Positions 1 through 8,383 of a stretch of DNA of 17,392 nucleotides are shown here, in pieces. Position numbers and translations under genes: made by a program. Below the pieces are notes generated by a model. The model was not told the DNA's origin and ran no database searches. It worked only from the letters and a program-made list of their open reading frames with translations. Numbering within the stretch: the stretch's first letter is position 1; the number at the start of each line of letters is the position of its first letter. This stretch comes from JABJJH01 sp047631095 (lineage in GTDB: Bacteria; Pseudomonadota; Alphaproteobacteria; UBA8366; GCA-2717185): contig JBLHZD010000046.1 in the NCBI GenBank assembly GCA_047631095.1, positions 1-17,392 of the forward strand, in the 5' to 3' direction.

Positions 1-1
1 A

Positions 2-223
2 TGCCCGATCCTGATGCATTTTGCATCGGACGATCCGCACGTGCCGCAAGAAACCGTGGACGCCATCCGCGCGCGCATGGGCGATTGGGATAATGTCGAT
101 GTTCACGTTTATCCCGGCACCGAGCACGGTTTTAACCGCTACGGCTATCCGTCTCATAACGAAGCCGCCGCTGCGATCGCGCGCGATCGAACTCTGGCGC
201 ATTTCAAGGCGCATCTATCCTGA
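2..223 (+). CDS. Dienelactone hydrolase family protein, C-terminal part (5' end outside window)
   Basis: An open frame enters the window at base 2 and runs 73 codons to a TGA at 221-223. The visible part matches the C-terminal third of the dienelactone hydrolase (DLH, alpha/beta-hydrolase) fold. It has a strand ending in an Asp-containing turn (FASDDPHVP), which would carry the catalytic Asp, then the YPGTEHGF segment with the catalytic His, and a final helix rich in Ala and Arg. The nucleophile (Cys in classical DLH, Ser in relatives) lies upstream and cannot be checked, so the substrate is open. Family members hydrolyse dienelactones formed in (chloro)catechol breakdown, but many have other ester substrates. 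The next gene starts 33 bp downstream on the same strand, so co-transcription is plausible. The internal ATG at 14 is not the true start, because homology continues upstream of it. Confidence 0.85.
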   Translation, partial: CPILMHFASDDPHVPQETVDAIRARMGDWDNVDVHVYPGTEHGFNRYGYPSHNEAAAAIARDRTLAHFKAHLS

Positions 224-256
224 ATTCAAAACACCTCGGCTGTAAAGGGAACTGAC

Positions 257-1855
257 ATGATCGATTCCATCAAACGCATCACTGCGGACGCCTTACGAGC
301 GTGCTTTCATGATGGCGGTGAAATCGCCTTGCTGGATGCGCGCGAGGAAGCGCCCTTCGACGCGCGCCATCTGCTGATGGCGTGCTGTGTCCCGCTGGGG
401 CGCTTGGAAGCGCTGGTGGATGCGCTTGTGCCCCGACGCGATACGCGCGTGGTCTGGTGCGACAATGGCGAAGGCTTGGGCGAACAGGCGGCGGCGCGCA
501 TGGCCGCCCTTGGCTATGGCGATGTGTCCTTGTTGGACGGCGGAATCGACGCCTGGGAGACGGCGGGACACCCGATTTACAGCGGTGTTCACGTGCCCAG
601 CAAGGCGTTTGCCGAAGTTGTGGAGCACGAGGCGGAAACCCCGTATATCACGGCGGAAACGCTAAAAGGGCTTATCGACGACAAAGAGGATTTCATCCTT
701 TTCGATAGTCGCTCTTATGAAGAATACCATGCGAACAGTATTCCCGGCGCCATCAGCGTTCCCGGCGCCGAGCTTGCGTATCGCTTTGCCGATTTAACGC
801 CGTCGCCGGATACCTACGTGGTGGTCAATTGCGGCGGACGGACTCGCAGTATTATTGGGGCGCAGGCGCTCATTAACGCAGGGTTTCCCAATAAAATTGT
901 CTCGTTACAAAACGGAACACAGGCTTGGCATCTCGGCGGATATGACGTGATCGACGGGGCGACGCGGCGTCCGTCGCCGGTTTCCGAAAAGGGCGCAGAA
1001 TCGGCGTTAGCGGCCGCAGCGCGGGTTAAGGAAAAATTCGACATTCAGGAAATTGACGCCGCCGGTCTTGATGAGTGGCGCGCAAGCGGCGCCGACAAGA
1101 ACCTGTATATCCTCGATGTCCGCACCCCGGAAGAATACGAGGCGGGCCATCTGCCCGATGCGCGATTGGCGCCCGGCGGCCAGCTGGTGCAGGAAACGGA
1201 TGTTTATTTGGGCGCCTGGGGCGGGCGGGTCGTTCTGGTGGACGATCACGGCGTGCGGGCGATGGTGACGGCTTCCTGGATAATTCAAATGGGCTGGACC
1301 GATGTCGCCGTCCATCTGTTTGACCCTAAAGGTGCGGGATTGGCGACGGGGCCCTATGCGCCGCGGGTTTTGGGCGATGACCGTGCTGTTTCAGAAATTG
1401 ACGCGGCGGGATTAATGGCTCGATTGGACGCTGGGGATATCTGTGTCGTCGATCTCGCCTACAGCAACCAGTATCGCAACGGGCACATTCCCGGCGCCTG
1501 GTTCGCCTTGCGAACGGAATTGGCCGCGGCGCTCGCCAAACTGCCCCAGGGTGCGGCTGTCGTCTTTACATCGCCAGATGGCGCGTTGGCGCGACTGGCG
1601 GCGGCGGATGTTACTGATAAGGGCGGCGCGGCTATGGCGTTGAAGGGCGGTACGGACGCGTGGTCCGATGCGGGCTATCGTCTGGAGAGCGGCGCGACAC
1701 AGATGGCGTCGGCTGCGGCTGATATCCGCTTGAAAGCGCGCGAGCAGACCGATGACATTGAAGAAGCAATGAACGCTTACTTAACGTGGGAAATCAACCT
1801 CGTGCACCAAATGGCTGAGGATTCAGATCATCGGTTCAATGTTATGAAGCGTTAA
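257..1855 (+). CDS. Rhodanese-related sulfurtransferase with four rhodanese domains
   Basis: This 532-residue protein is built from four consecutive rhodanese domains, at about residues 5-110, 125-235, 262-370 and 378-480, followed by a charged helical tail. Rhodanese domains carry sulfane sulfur as a persulfide on a loop cysteine. Domain 1 has a Cys in WCDNGEG (C68) and domain 2 has the classical loop NCGGRTRS (C192). In domain 3 the equivalent position is Asp (about D329 in VDDHGVRA), and in domain 4 it is Thr/Ser (FTSPDGA, about 438-439). Two domains are therefore probably catalytic and two structural or regulatory. Each domain keeps the HxPGA-like and GGxxAW-like family signatures. There is no signal peptide, so it is probably cytoplasmic. 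The ATG is preceded by AAGGGA with a 6-nt gap. It may be co-transcribed with the hydrolase upstream. The sulfur donor and acceptor are not evident from the neighbours. Confidence 0.9.
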   Translation: MIDSIKRITADALRACFHDGGEIALLDAREEAPFDARHLLMACCVPLGRLEALVDALVPRRDTRVVWCDNGEGLGEQAAARMAALGYGDVSLLDGGIDAWETAGHPIYSGVHVPSKAFAEVVEHEAETPYITAETLKGLIDDKEDFILFDSRSYEEYHANSIPGAISVPGAELAYRFADLTPSPDTYVVVNCGGRTRSIIGAQALINAGFPNKIVSLQNGTQAWHLGGYDVIDGATRRPSPVSEKGAESALAAAARVKEKFDIQEIDAAGLDEWRASGADKNLYILDVRTPEEYEAGHLPDARLAPGGQLVQETDVYLGAWGGRVVLVDDHGVRAMVTASWIIQMGWTDVAVHLFDPKGAGLATGPYAPRVLGDDRAVSEIDAAGLMARLDAGDICVVDLAYSNQYRNGHIPGAWFALRTELAAALAKLPQGAAVVFTSPDGALARLAAADVTDKGGAAMALKGGTDAWSDAGYRLESGATQMASAAADIRLKAREQTDDIEEAMNAYLTWEINLVHQMAEDSDHRFNVMKR

Positions 1856-1864
1856 AACCGAAGC

Positions 1865-3082
1865 CTAGAGGTTACGCGCCAGACGCTGGGCGAGCAGTAG
1901 CGACCCCAGCGCCAACGCCAGGAACACGGCGGAGAGTATAAAGATCACCGATGGTTGCCCGTTATCGAGCAGCCAGCCGAACAGCAACGGTGATCCGGCG
2001 CCGCCAATACTGAATCCGACGAACACGAAGCCGAATACTTTGCCCATATCGCCCGGCGGTGAAATGGCGCGGATCATCAAATCCCGGGGCGGCAGCACCG
2101 CGCCCATTCCGAATCCGACGCAGCTCATGACGCCCACGAAGACAATGCCGGGCACCGACAACAGGGCGGGCAAACCGACGCACAACAACGATAGCCCCAA
2201 GGCGCAAGACGCCAGAAGGGTATGGCGGTCAGAGCGGTCGACAACGAAGCCTGCTGCGAAGACGCCGCCTGCGACGCCAAACAGCAACCCGGTCAACGCC
2301 ATATTGGCGACATCCAGCGACAAGCCGTGCAAATTGATCAGGGCGCTGGCGGTGAAAGCGGATAACCCGCCACTCGCTACGCCATAGGAGACGAAGAACA
2401 TGAGGAAAAGCAGGATGGGCGGCGACAACAGAAGATTGAACCCGGTCCGATCATGGGACGCTGTTTTGTTTTTCGCGGAGGGGGTGGCGGGGCTGGCTTG
2501 CCCGCCCTCCAGCAAATGACCCCGCGCCGCAATCAACGCCCAGACCAAAACACCGGCCAGACCGATAATGATGAAGCTGGTTCGCCATCCAAAGAGCGAC
2601 GCGCTCGCCAGCATAACAGGCGGCGCGCAGGCGGTGCCGAAAAAGCCGAAAAAGGTATGGGTGGAAAAGGCCCGGCCGATGCGCTCATCATCGATGGATC
2701 CCGACAAAATCGCATAATCGGCGGGGTGAAAGACACTGTTGCCGATACCCGCGAACACTGCCAGTAGGACGAGCACCCAATAGGCGTCGACAAAACCGAT
2801 AAGCATGATGGCGATGGCGTTCAGCCCAAGCCCCGCCAACAAGACTTTCCGGGGGCCAAGGTGATCAACCAGAAACCCGACGGGCGCCTGAATAAACCCG
2901 CCCAGAAAGCCGTAAGCGGTCATGGCGGCGCCGAGCTCGATATAGCTGACGCCAAATTCCGCCTTCAGCAGCAAAAACATGGGCGGCAGCGACATATAAT
3001 AGAAATGGCTCAGAAAATGTCCGGCGCTGATCAGACCTATGATCCAGCCATGTCGTCGGGGTTGTTCAATAACTGCGTCCAT
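1865..3082 (-). CDS. MFS transporter, possibly FSR (fosmidomycin resistance)-like subgroup
   Basis: This is a major facilitator protein of about 405 residues with roughly twelve hydrophobic segments and a polar central loop near residues 180-215. The motif-A loop between helices 2 and 3 is clear (GFLVDHLGPRKV, about 69-80). The N-terminal stretch HFLSHFYYMSLPPMF resembles the first helix of the FSR-like subgroup, but that is only a resemblance. It would sit in the inner membrane and move a small organic molecule by proton coupling; the substrate is unknown. I chose the ATG at 3082 because GGAG lies 6 nt upstream of it. The in-frame ATG at 3094 overlaps that GGAG and has only a tight AGAGG in front, so it is less likely. 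The gene converges on the rhodanese gene with a 9-bp gap and is divergent from the dioxygenase gene, which suggests shared control and uptake or export of a related compound. Confidence 0.88.
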   Translation of the reverse strand: MDAVIEQPRRHGWIIGLISAGHFLSHFYYMSLPPMFLLLKAEFGVSYIELGAAMTAYGFLGGFIQAPVGFLVDHLGPRKVLLAGLGLNAIAIMLIGFVDAYWVLVLLAVFAGIGNSVFHPADYAILSGSIDDERIGRAFSTHTFFGFFGTACAPPVMLASASLFGWRTSFIIIGLAGVLVWALIAARGHLLEGGQASPATPSAKNKTASHDRTGFNLLLSPPILLFLMFFVSYGVASGGLSAFTASALINLHGLSLDVANMALTGLLFGVAGGVFAAGFVVDRSDRHTLLASCALGLSLLCVGLPALLSVPGIVFVGVMSCVGFGMGAVLPPRDLMIRAISPPGDMGKVFGFVFVGFSIGGAGSPLLFGWLLDNGQPSVIFILSAVFLALALGSLLLAQRLARNL

Positions 3083-3247
3083 GCCGGTCTCCATCGCCTC
3101 TGGCAGATCGGGACAGACTGCGTTAACGCGCTATGAGGCGCAAGGAAATGTAACGTCGCGCCAGATTGAATTTGCAAAATTTGTATGCCGAGCCCTAAAC
3201 TTAACCAACTCGACTAGTTTCATCTCAAAATATTTTGGAGTTCGGAC
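3083..3247. promoter_or_regulatory. Divergent control region between MFS transporter and TfdA-like dioxygenase
   Basis: About 165 bp separate the two divergent start codons, so promoters for both genes must lie here. The stretch 3150-3236 is clearly more A/T-rich than the flanking genes. A perfect 10-bp palindrome, GCGTTAACGC, sits at 3120-3129, nearer the transporter, and a smaller palindrome TTTGCAAA lies in the A/T-rich part. Either could be a regulator site, but both are short enough to arise by chance. GGAG at 3237-3240 is the ribosome binding site of the dioxygenase. I could not pick convincing -35/-10 boxes. No regulator gene is adjacent. Confidence 0.5.
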
Positions 3248-4132
3248 ATGTCCCTTACAATCCGAAAGGTCGGCCCCTGTTTTGCGGGTGAGGTCGAAGG
3301 CGTTGATTTAACCAAGCCCTTGTCGCCTGAAAACGCCGCGGCGATCCACGCCGGGATGGATAAATTTGCAGTCCTCGTATTTCGGGACCAACTGCTGAGT
3401 GACGAGGAGCAAATGGCCTACACGTTGAGCCTTGGTCCAATCGAACGTTCGACCGGGACGAGTTTACGGAAGAAAGACGAATATCGATTGCCGACGACCT
3501 TTGCGGACGTTTCCAATCTCGACAAGGAGAACAAGCCCTTGGCGCGCAACAATCGCCGCCGTCTTTTTGGAATTGGAAACCGGTTGTGGCACTCGGACAG
3601 TTCGTTCAAAACGACGCCCGCGAAATATTCGATACTCAATGCGAGGAGCATTCCGTCGAAAGGCGGCAATACCGAATTCGCCGATATGTGCACGGCTTAT
3701 GATGCGCTCGACGACGATATGAAGGCGGAGATTGAAGGCTTGGTCTGCGAGCATTCGCAAATGTATTCACGCGAACAGGTTGGCTTTACGGATTTTACCG
3801 ACGAGGAACGGGAGCGCTTTAAACCGGTTCGACAGATATTGCGGCGCACGCATCCGGGTACGGGCCGGAAATCTCTGTACCTCGCGTCACACGCTGGCAC
3901 TATCGTTGGCTGGCCGGTTCCCGAAGCCCGTTTGTTTCTGCAAGACCTCGTAGAACACGCGACCCAGCGGCAATTCGTCTATGCGCATGAATGGCGTCTC
4001 GGAGATTTGGTCATGTGGGACAACCGGCAAACCATGCACCGCGCCCGGCCGTTTCCGGCGGAAGAGCCGCGTGATATGCGACGAACGACATTAGCCGGGG
4101 ATGGCCCGACCGCTGAGCAGGCGGCGGCGTAA
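3248..4132 (+). CDS. TauD/TfdA family Fe(II)/2-oxoglutarate-dependent dioxygenase
   Basis: This 294-residue protein has the usual length of TfdA/TauD enzymes, which hydroxylate a substrate while decarboxylating 2-oxoglutarate. The facial triad is visible: H115 and D117 in WHSDSSF, and the distal H264 in the MHRARPF stretch. The 2-oxoglutarate-binding Arg follows in RDMRRTTL (R278/R279). From memory it resembles the 2,4-dichlorophenoxyacetate dioxygenase TfdA closely over several blocks: WHSDSSF, GGxTEFxDMxxAYDAL, GTGRKSLY, LEHATQRxFVY and GDLVMWDNR. That argues for the TfdA branch over taurine dioxygenase. The true substrate could be a phenoxyalkanoate, another aryloxy or alkyl ether acid, or something natural. 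GGAG lies 7 nt before the ATG. It is divergent from an MFS transporter, and an RND pump gene pair begins 51 bp downstream on the same strand. I give no gene symbol because substrate specificity is not proven by motifs. Confidence 0.92.
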   Translation: MSLTIRKVGPCFAGEVEGVDLTKPLSPENAAAIHAGMDKFAVLVFRDQLLSDEEQMAYTLSLGPIERSTGTSLRKKDEYRLPTTFADVSNLDKENKPLARNNRRRLFGIGNRLWHSDSSFKTTPAKYSILNARSIPSKGGNTEFADMCTAYDALDDDMKAEIEGLVCEHSQMYSREQVGFTDFTDEERERFKPVRQILRRTHPGTGRKSLYLASHAGTIVGWPVPEARLFLQDLVEHATQRQFVYAHEWRLGDLVMWDNRQTMHRARPFPAEEPRDMRRTTLAGDGPTAEQAAA

Positions 4133-4183
4133 CGAGGTTTTCGCGTTATTCAAGGACAAACAACAAAATGGGACGCATAGGTA

Positions 4184-5257
4184 ATGCGCGTATGGGTTCA
4201 ACTTGTCTCTTTGCTTGTTGTCGCAGCTTTTGTCGCGGGGGGCTGGAGTTGGTTCTCCTATCAAAATAGCGGCGCTGCGGCGAAGAAGCCACGGGGCGGC
4301 GGGGTGCGCCTTGCAATCATCGAACCGGTGACGCTGTCCACGGACAGCTACACCATTCGCGCAATCGGCACCGGGAAAGCGCTGCAATCGGCGCGACTTT
4401 ACCCGTCTGTGTCTGGCGAAGTCGTTAGCGTATCGTTCAAGGCGCAGCAAACCGTCAAGACAGGCCAGGTGTTGCTGCGGCTCGATGATGCAGACCAAAA
4501 ACTCGCGGTGCGTCTCGCAAGTATTGAAGTGGAGGAATCGCGCCGTCAGGCGCGGCGTCTCGAGAGGCTGAAAAGCGGCGTTGTGGCGCGGGCGCGCTTG
4601 GAAACAGCGCGCGCAGCTCTGGACAGCGCGCGCGTACGGTTGGCGCGCGCGAAGCGGACGTTGAAAGACCGTACTGTCTTTGCGCCGTTCATGGGCGTAA
4701 TCGGGTTAAGTGATATTCACAAGGGCGACCGAGTGACCCCGGACAGTTTAATTGCGACGCTTGATGACCGTTCCGCATTGCTGGTCGAGTTTTTAGTATC
4801 GGAGGATGCGGTCGCGCGCATCAAACTTGGCGATGTCGTCACCCTGTCGGCCTGGGCGCTGCCGGACCGGATCTTCGAGGGAACTGTCGCGGCGATGGGA
4901 AGTCGGATTGATCCCGAATCGCGCACGCTGAAAATTCGCGCCAACTTGCCCAATCCTGACGCCGCGCTACGACCCGGCGCGTCATTCGCCGCCGCGATAA
5001 AAATCAAAGGCGCGCAACTGCCTTCTATACGCGAGGTGGCTGTCCTTTGGAGTCGGGACGGCGCCTTCGTCTGGCGCGTTAAAGAAGGCGTGGCGGAGAA
5101 AGTCTTCGTCAAGGTCGTGCGCCGCGAGCAAGGGAATGTCCTCGTCGATGGATTGTTAGAGGAAGGCGATCAGATTGTTGTTGAAGGGGTCCAGGGCTTG
5201 CGGCCTGGGCAAAAGGTTAAATCTACAGATATAGCGCCCGCGAAAGAAAAATCGTGA
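4184..5257 (+). CDS. RND efflux system periplasmic adaptor subunit (membrane fusion protein)
   Basis: This 357-residue adaptor bridges an RND permease to an outer-membrane channel. An N-terminal hydrophobic segment (about residues 5-24) followed by a Lys/Gly linker is a signal anchor; there is no lipobox Cys, so it is membrane-anchored rather than a lipoprotein. The first lipoyl half (about 67-104, with PSVSGEVVSV) and the second (about 163-195, with APFMGVIG) flank a short Arg-rich alpha-helical hairpin at 105-160. A beta-barrel domain (about 197-275) and a membrane-proximal domain follow. The charged hairpin is short, as in several HlyD_D23-type adaptors. The start has only a weak AGG upstream, so the N-terminus is less certain than the rest. 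Its last 4 bases overlap the permease start (GTGA at 5254-5257), which indicates translational coupling and a shared complex. Confidence 0.92.
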   Translation: MRVWVQLVSLLVVAAFVAGGWSWFSYQNSGAAAKKPRGGGVRLAIIEPVTLSTDSYTIRAIGTGKALQSARLYPSVSGEVVSVSFKAQQTVKTGQVLLRLDDADQKLAVRLASIEVEESRRQARRLERLKSGVVARARLETARAALDSARVRLARAKRTLKDRTVFAPFMGVIGLSDIHKGDRVTPDSLIATLDDRSALLVEFLVSEDAVARIKLGDVVTLSAWALPDRIFEGTVAAMGSRIDPESRTLKIRANLPNPDAALRPGASFAAAIKIKGAQLPSIREVAVLWSRDGAFVWRVKEGVAEKVFVKVVRREQGNVLVDGLLEEGDQIVVEGVQGLRPGQKVKSTDIAPAKEKS

Positions 5258-8200
5258 GCGCGCAGTTAAGCGATTTACCCTCCCTGGCGGTTCGCCGTCC
5301 GACGCTGGTTGTCGTTTTGAATCTTCTTATCGTGATCGCGGGGCTGGCGGCGATTTTTGGCGTTGAGGTTCGAGAGCTTCCCGATGTGGACCGGCCGGTT
5401 GTTATGGTGCGCGCCTTTTTTGACGGCGCGTCGCCGGAAACGATGGACGCGGAAGTTACCAGCGTTATCGAGGCGGCGGTTGCGCGGGTCTCCGGCGTTA
5501 AATCAATCGCCTCCGCCAGTGAAGAAAATAATATGCGCGTGCGCGCAACCTTCGCGCCGAATGTCGATTTGGATGTGGCGGCCAACGACGTCCGCGAGGC
5601 CGTCTCGCGGGTTGAGCGGAAACTGCCCGACGGCGTGGAGGACGTGACAATCGTCAAGGCGGATTCAGACGCTTATCCGATCATTCGCCTGGCGCTGGTT
5701 AGTGAAGAGCTGTCGCAGGAGGCGATTACGCGACTGGCGGAGAACGATATTGTTACGGAATTCTCGGCCATCCCCGGTGTTGCGGCGGTGGAATTGTTTG
5801 GCGAGCGCGAGCAGGTTCTGCGGATTGTTGTTGATCCCATGCGCCTGGCGCGATTCGGGTTGACCATTGACGACGTGGCGACCGTGTTGCGCGGCGTCAG
5901 TCTCGATATTCCCGCAGGCAGTTTTAAATCCGACGACCATATGTTGCTGGTTCGCGCGGACGCATCGGTTTGGCGCCCCGCAGACATCGAAACCTTGGTG
6001 ATACAAGGCGATACACGGCTGGGTGATGTGGCGCAGGCGTTTTATGGTCCCGCCAATGCGCTTAGCCACAGTATGCTGAACGGACGCCGGGTGATTGGCG
6101 TCGGCATCGTGCGCAAGGCTAAGTCCAATACGATTGAAATTTCAAATGGCGTTGAAAAGGCGATTACGCGAATTCAACGACGTTTGGACAATGTGGAAAT
6201 CGTCAGAATTTCCGATGACGCCCGGTTTATTCGCAGCTCTGTTCGCGAGGTGATTACCAGTCTGACGATCACAATCGGGGTTGTGGTCTTCGTCATATAC
6301 ATATTTATGGGCGCGCTGCGGCCAACCATATTACCCGCTGTCGCGATACCCGTTGCGCTCGTGGGATCCATCGCCGCAATTTACCTGCTTGGGTTTTCCA
6401 TAAATATCCTGACGTTGCTGGCGCTTGTGTTGGCGACCGGCATGATTGTCGACGACGCGATTGTCGTGGTTGAGAATATCCAACGCCAAAGGAGCCTGGG
6501 CCTGAAACCTATGGCGGCGGCCGTCATCGGGACGCGACAGGTGTTTTTCGCCGTCCTGGCGACAACAGCGACTCTGATATCGGTGTTTTTGCCGATCGCC
6601 TTCTTGCCGAGTGTCGCGGGGCGACTGTTTTCAGAATTTGGATTTGTGCTCGCGATCGCCGTGGCGATTTCCTCCTTCGTTGCGTTAACTTTGTGTCCCA
6701 TGTTGGCGTCTCGATTACCGGAAGACGGGACGGACAACGCTCCCGGCGCTTTGCAAAAATTCGGCGTAAAGTTGACGGAAATTTACCGGCGGGTGTTGGA
6801 ATTCACACTCTCGGCGCGTTTGCTGGTGCTCGGCGGCATGGGGTTGGTTGCGCTAAGCGCCATTGGCGTACACGCGACATTGGATGAAGAATTGCTGCCG
6901 AAGGAAGACCGCGGCGCGATCATTGTCATGATGCAGGGACCGGACGGCGTTGGACTTGATTACATGGACCGGCAATCGGTCAAAGCGGAAAAGCTGCTGG
7001 AGCCTCTACGAGAGAGTGGCGAAGTTGAAAATATTTTCGCGATTGTCGGGCGCTGGGATTTAAACCGGGTCTATCTTATCGCGCCGCTTACGGAATGGGG
7101 GGCGCGGCGAAACCAACTGGAAATTGCGAAGAAACTGCGTGGGCCTTTGAAGGCGATTCCCGGTGCAACAGCACGTATTCGAACGCCGAATAGTCTGAAC
7201 TTACGTCGCGCCGGTGGGCGTCTGGAATTTGCGTTGACGGGCTCCAATTACGCCGACATCGCCGCCGCCGCCGATGATTTCCTGCCCGCGATGCGGACGC
7301 AGTTTCCGCTCTTCGATGATCTCGAAATTGAGTACCAGCAAACGCAACCACAATTAACCATTCGTGTGGATCGCCGGAAGGCGGAGGACCTGGGCGTTTC
7401 CTTAATTGGAGTGACGAATACGCTCCGCGCCATGGTAGAGCGGTTGGAAGTCACCGAGTTGAATGTTAATGACCGGTCCATTCCGGTGCTGCTGGAATCC
7501 TCCGCTGGCGCCATTAATGATCCGGACGATTTACAAAACCTGTTCGTCCGCTCGGGATCTGGGGCAATCTTGCCGCTCTCCGCCTTTGTCACCATTACCG
7601 AAGCTGGAATCGCAGCGGAACTGGATCGCGCGGGACAAAAGCGGGCGATTGAAATTGATGCGGGTCTGTCGCCAGGCTACTCGCTTCGCGCCGCCATGAA
7701 CGATGTGCAGGCCCTTGCAAAGGAACAATTACCGGACGGAATCGGGTTACGCTTTATTAATGAAGCCGCGACGCTAGACGACACGTCCAATGAAGTCGCA
7801 ATAACGTTCGCTGTCGCGATCCTTGTCGTTTTTCTGGTGTTGGCGGCGCAGTTTGAAAGTGTGCTGAGCGCGCTTGTGATCTTGTTGACGGTGCCATTTG
7901 GATTGGCGGCGGCGGTGTTCGCCCTCAAACTTAGCGGGGGCAGCATCAATCTCTACAGCCAGATTGGACTGGTGATGCTGGTTGGATTGATGGCGAAGAA
8001 CGGCATTCTGGTCGTCGAGTTTGCAGATCAATTACGTGACCGGGGACATTCTGTCGCCGACGCCATTCGGGAATCTGCAATGGTGCGACTACGCCCGGTC
8101 GTGATGACGATGTTATCAACCGTTCTGGGGGCGTTGCCGTTGGTTCTGGGCGGCGGCGCAGGCGCTGAAGCGCGCCACGCCATTGGATGGGTTGTCTTCG

Positions 8201-8346
8201 GCGGCCTCGGCATTGCGACAATATTTACGCTCTTGCTGATCCCCGTAATCTACAGTCTGTTGGCGCCACTCGCCCGGCCCCGGGCCCATGCGGGCGTTCG
8301 ATTAGACCGCGAGTTACGCGATCTGGATGGCGTTAAGGCGGAGTAA
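5254..8346 (+). CDS. RND efflux permease, AcrB/MexB-type (HAE1-like)
   Basis: This 1030-residue inner-membrane permease has full family length: two halves, each with one leading transmembrane helix, a large periplasmic loop and five or more further helices. The proton relay is intact. D400 and D401 lie in GMIVDDAIVVVEN (helix 4), and K915 in GLMAKNGILVVEF (helix 10), matching the AcrB Asp-Asp and Lys positions. RLRPVVMT in the next helix is also conserved. The pump should therefore be an active drug/proton antiporter of the hydrophobe/amphiphile type rather than a heavy-metal pump. It starts with GTG, overlapping the adaptor gene by 4 bp. No outer-membrane factor is encoded in the window, so the complex must borrow a TolC-like channel from elsewhere. 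Location beside a TfdA-like dioxygenase is compatible with export of toxic aromatic or amphipathic compounds, but that link is inference. Confidence 0.95.
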   Translation: MSAQLSDLPSLAVRRPTLVVVLNLLIVIAGLAAIFGVEVRELPDVDRPVVMVRAFFDGASPETMDAEVTSVIEAAVARVSGVKSIASASEENNMRVRATFAPNVDLDVAANDVREAVSRVERKLPDGVEDVTIVKADSDAYPIIRLALVSEELSQEAITRLAENDIVTEFSAIPGVAAVELFGEREQVLRIVVDPMRLARFGLTIDDVATVLRGVSLDIPAGSFKSDDHMLLVRADASVWRPADIETLVIQGDTRLGDVAQAFYGPANALSHSMLNGRRVIGVGIVRKAKSNTIEISNGVEKAITRIQRRLDNVEIVRISDDARFIRSSVREVITSLTITIGVVVFVIYIFMGALRPTILPAVAIPVALVGSIAAIYLLGFSINILTLLALVLATGMIVDDAIVVVENIQRQRSLGLKPMAAAVIGTRQVFFAVLATTATLISVFLPIAFLPSVAGRLFSEFGFVLAIAVAISSFVALTLCPMLASRLPEDGTDNAPGALQKFGVKLTEIYRRVLEFTLSARLLVLGGMGLVALSAIGVHATLDEELLPKEDRGAIIVMMQGPDGVGLDYMDRQSVKAEKLLEPLRESGEVENIFAIVGRWDLNRVYLIAPLTEWGARRNQLEIAKKLRGPLKAIPGATARIRTPNSLNLRRAGGRLEFALTGSNYADIAAAADDFLPAMRTQFPLFDDLEIEYQQTQPQLTIRVDRRKAEDLGVSLIGVTNTLRAMVERLEVTELNVNDRSIPVLLESSAGAINDPDDLQNLFVRSGSGAILPLSAFVTITEAGIAAELDRAGQKRAIEIDAGLSPGYSLRAAMNDVQALAKEQLPDGIGLRFINEAATLDDTSNEVAITFAVAILVVFLVLAAQFESVLSALVILLTVPFGLAAAVFALKLSGGSINLYSQIGLVMLVGLMAKNGILVVEFADQLRDRGHSVADAIRESAMVRLRPVVMTMLSTVLGALPLVLGGGAGAEARHAIGWVVFGGLGIATIFTLLLIPVIYSLLAPLARPRAHAGVRLDRELRDLDGVKAE

Positions 8347-8383
8347 CATCAAGGTTTGTTAAACTAAAAAAAACCTGCAAAAA

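Noticed and set aside
293..628. Long antisense open frame opposite the rhodanese gene
   Set aside because: It is a shadow of GC-rich coding sequence on the other strand. No ribosome binding site or family resemblance was seen, while the plus-strand frame has clear rhodanese motifs.
741..771. Repeated TTCCCGGCGCC 11-mer in the rhodanese gene
   Set aside because: It encodes the recurring xPGA segment of the domain (IPGAISVPGA) and is explained by protein repetition and codon bias.
8352..8376. AGGTTT...AAACCT inverted repeat between the RND permease and the convergent small membrane protein gene, as a terminator
   Set aside because: The stem is only 6 bp, A/T-rich, with a 13-nt loop. The A-run lies within the loop and no following U-run fits. 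Position suits a terminator but the structure is too weak.
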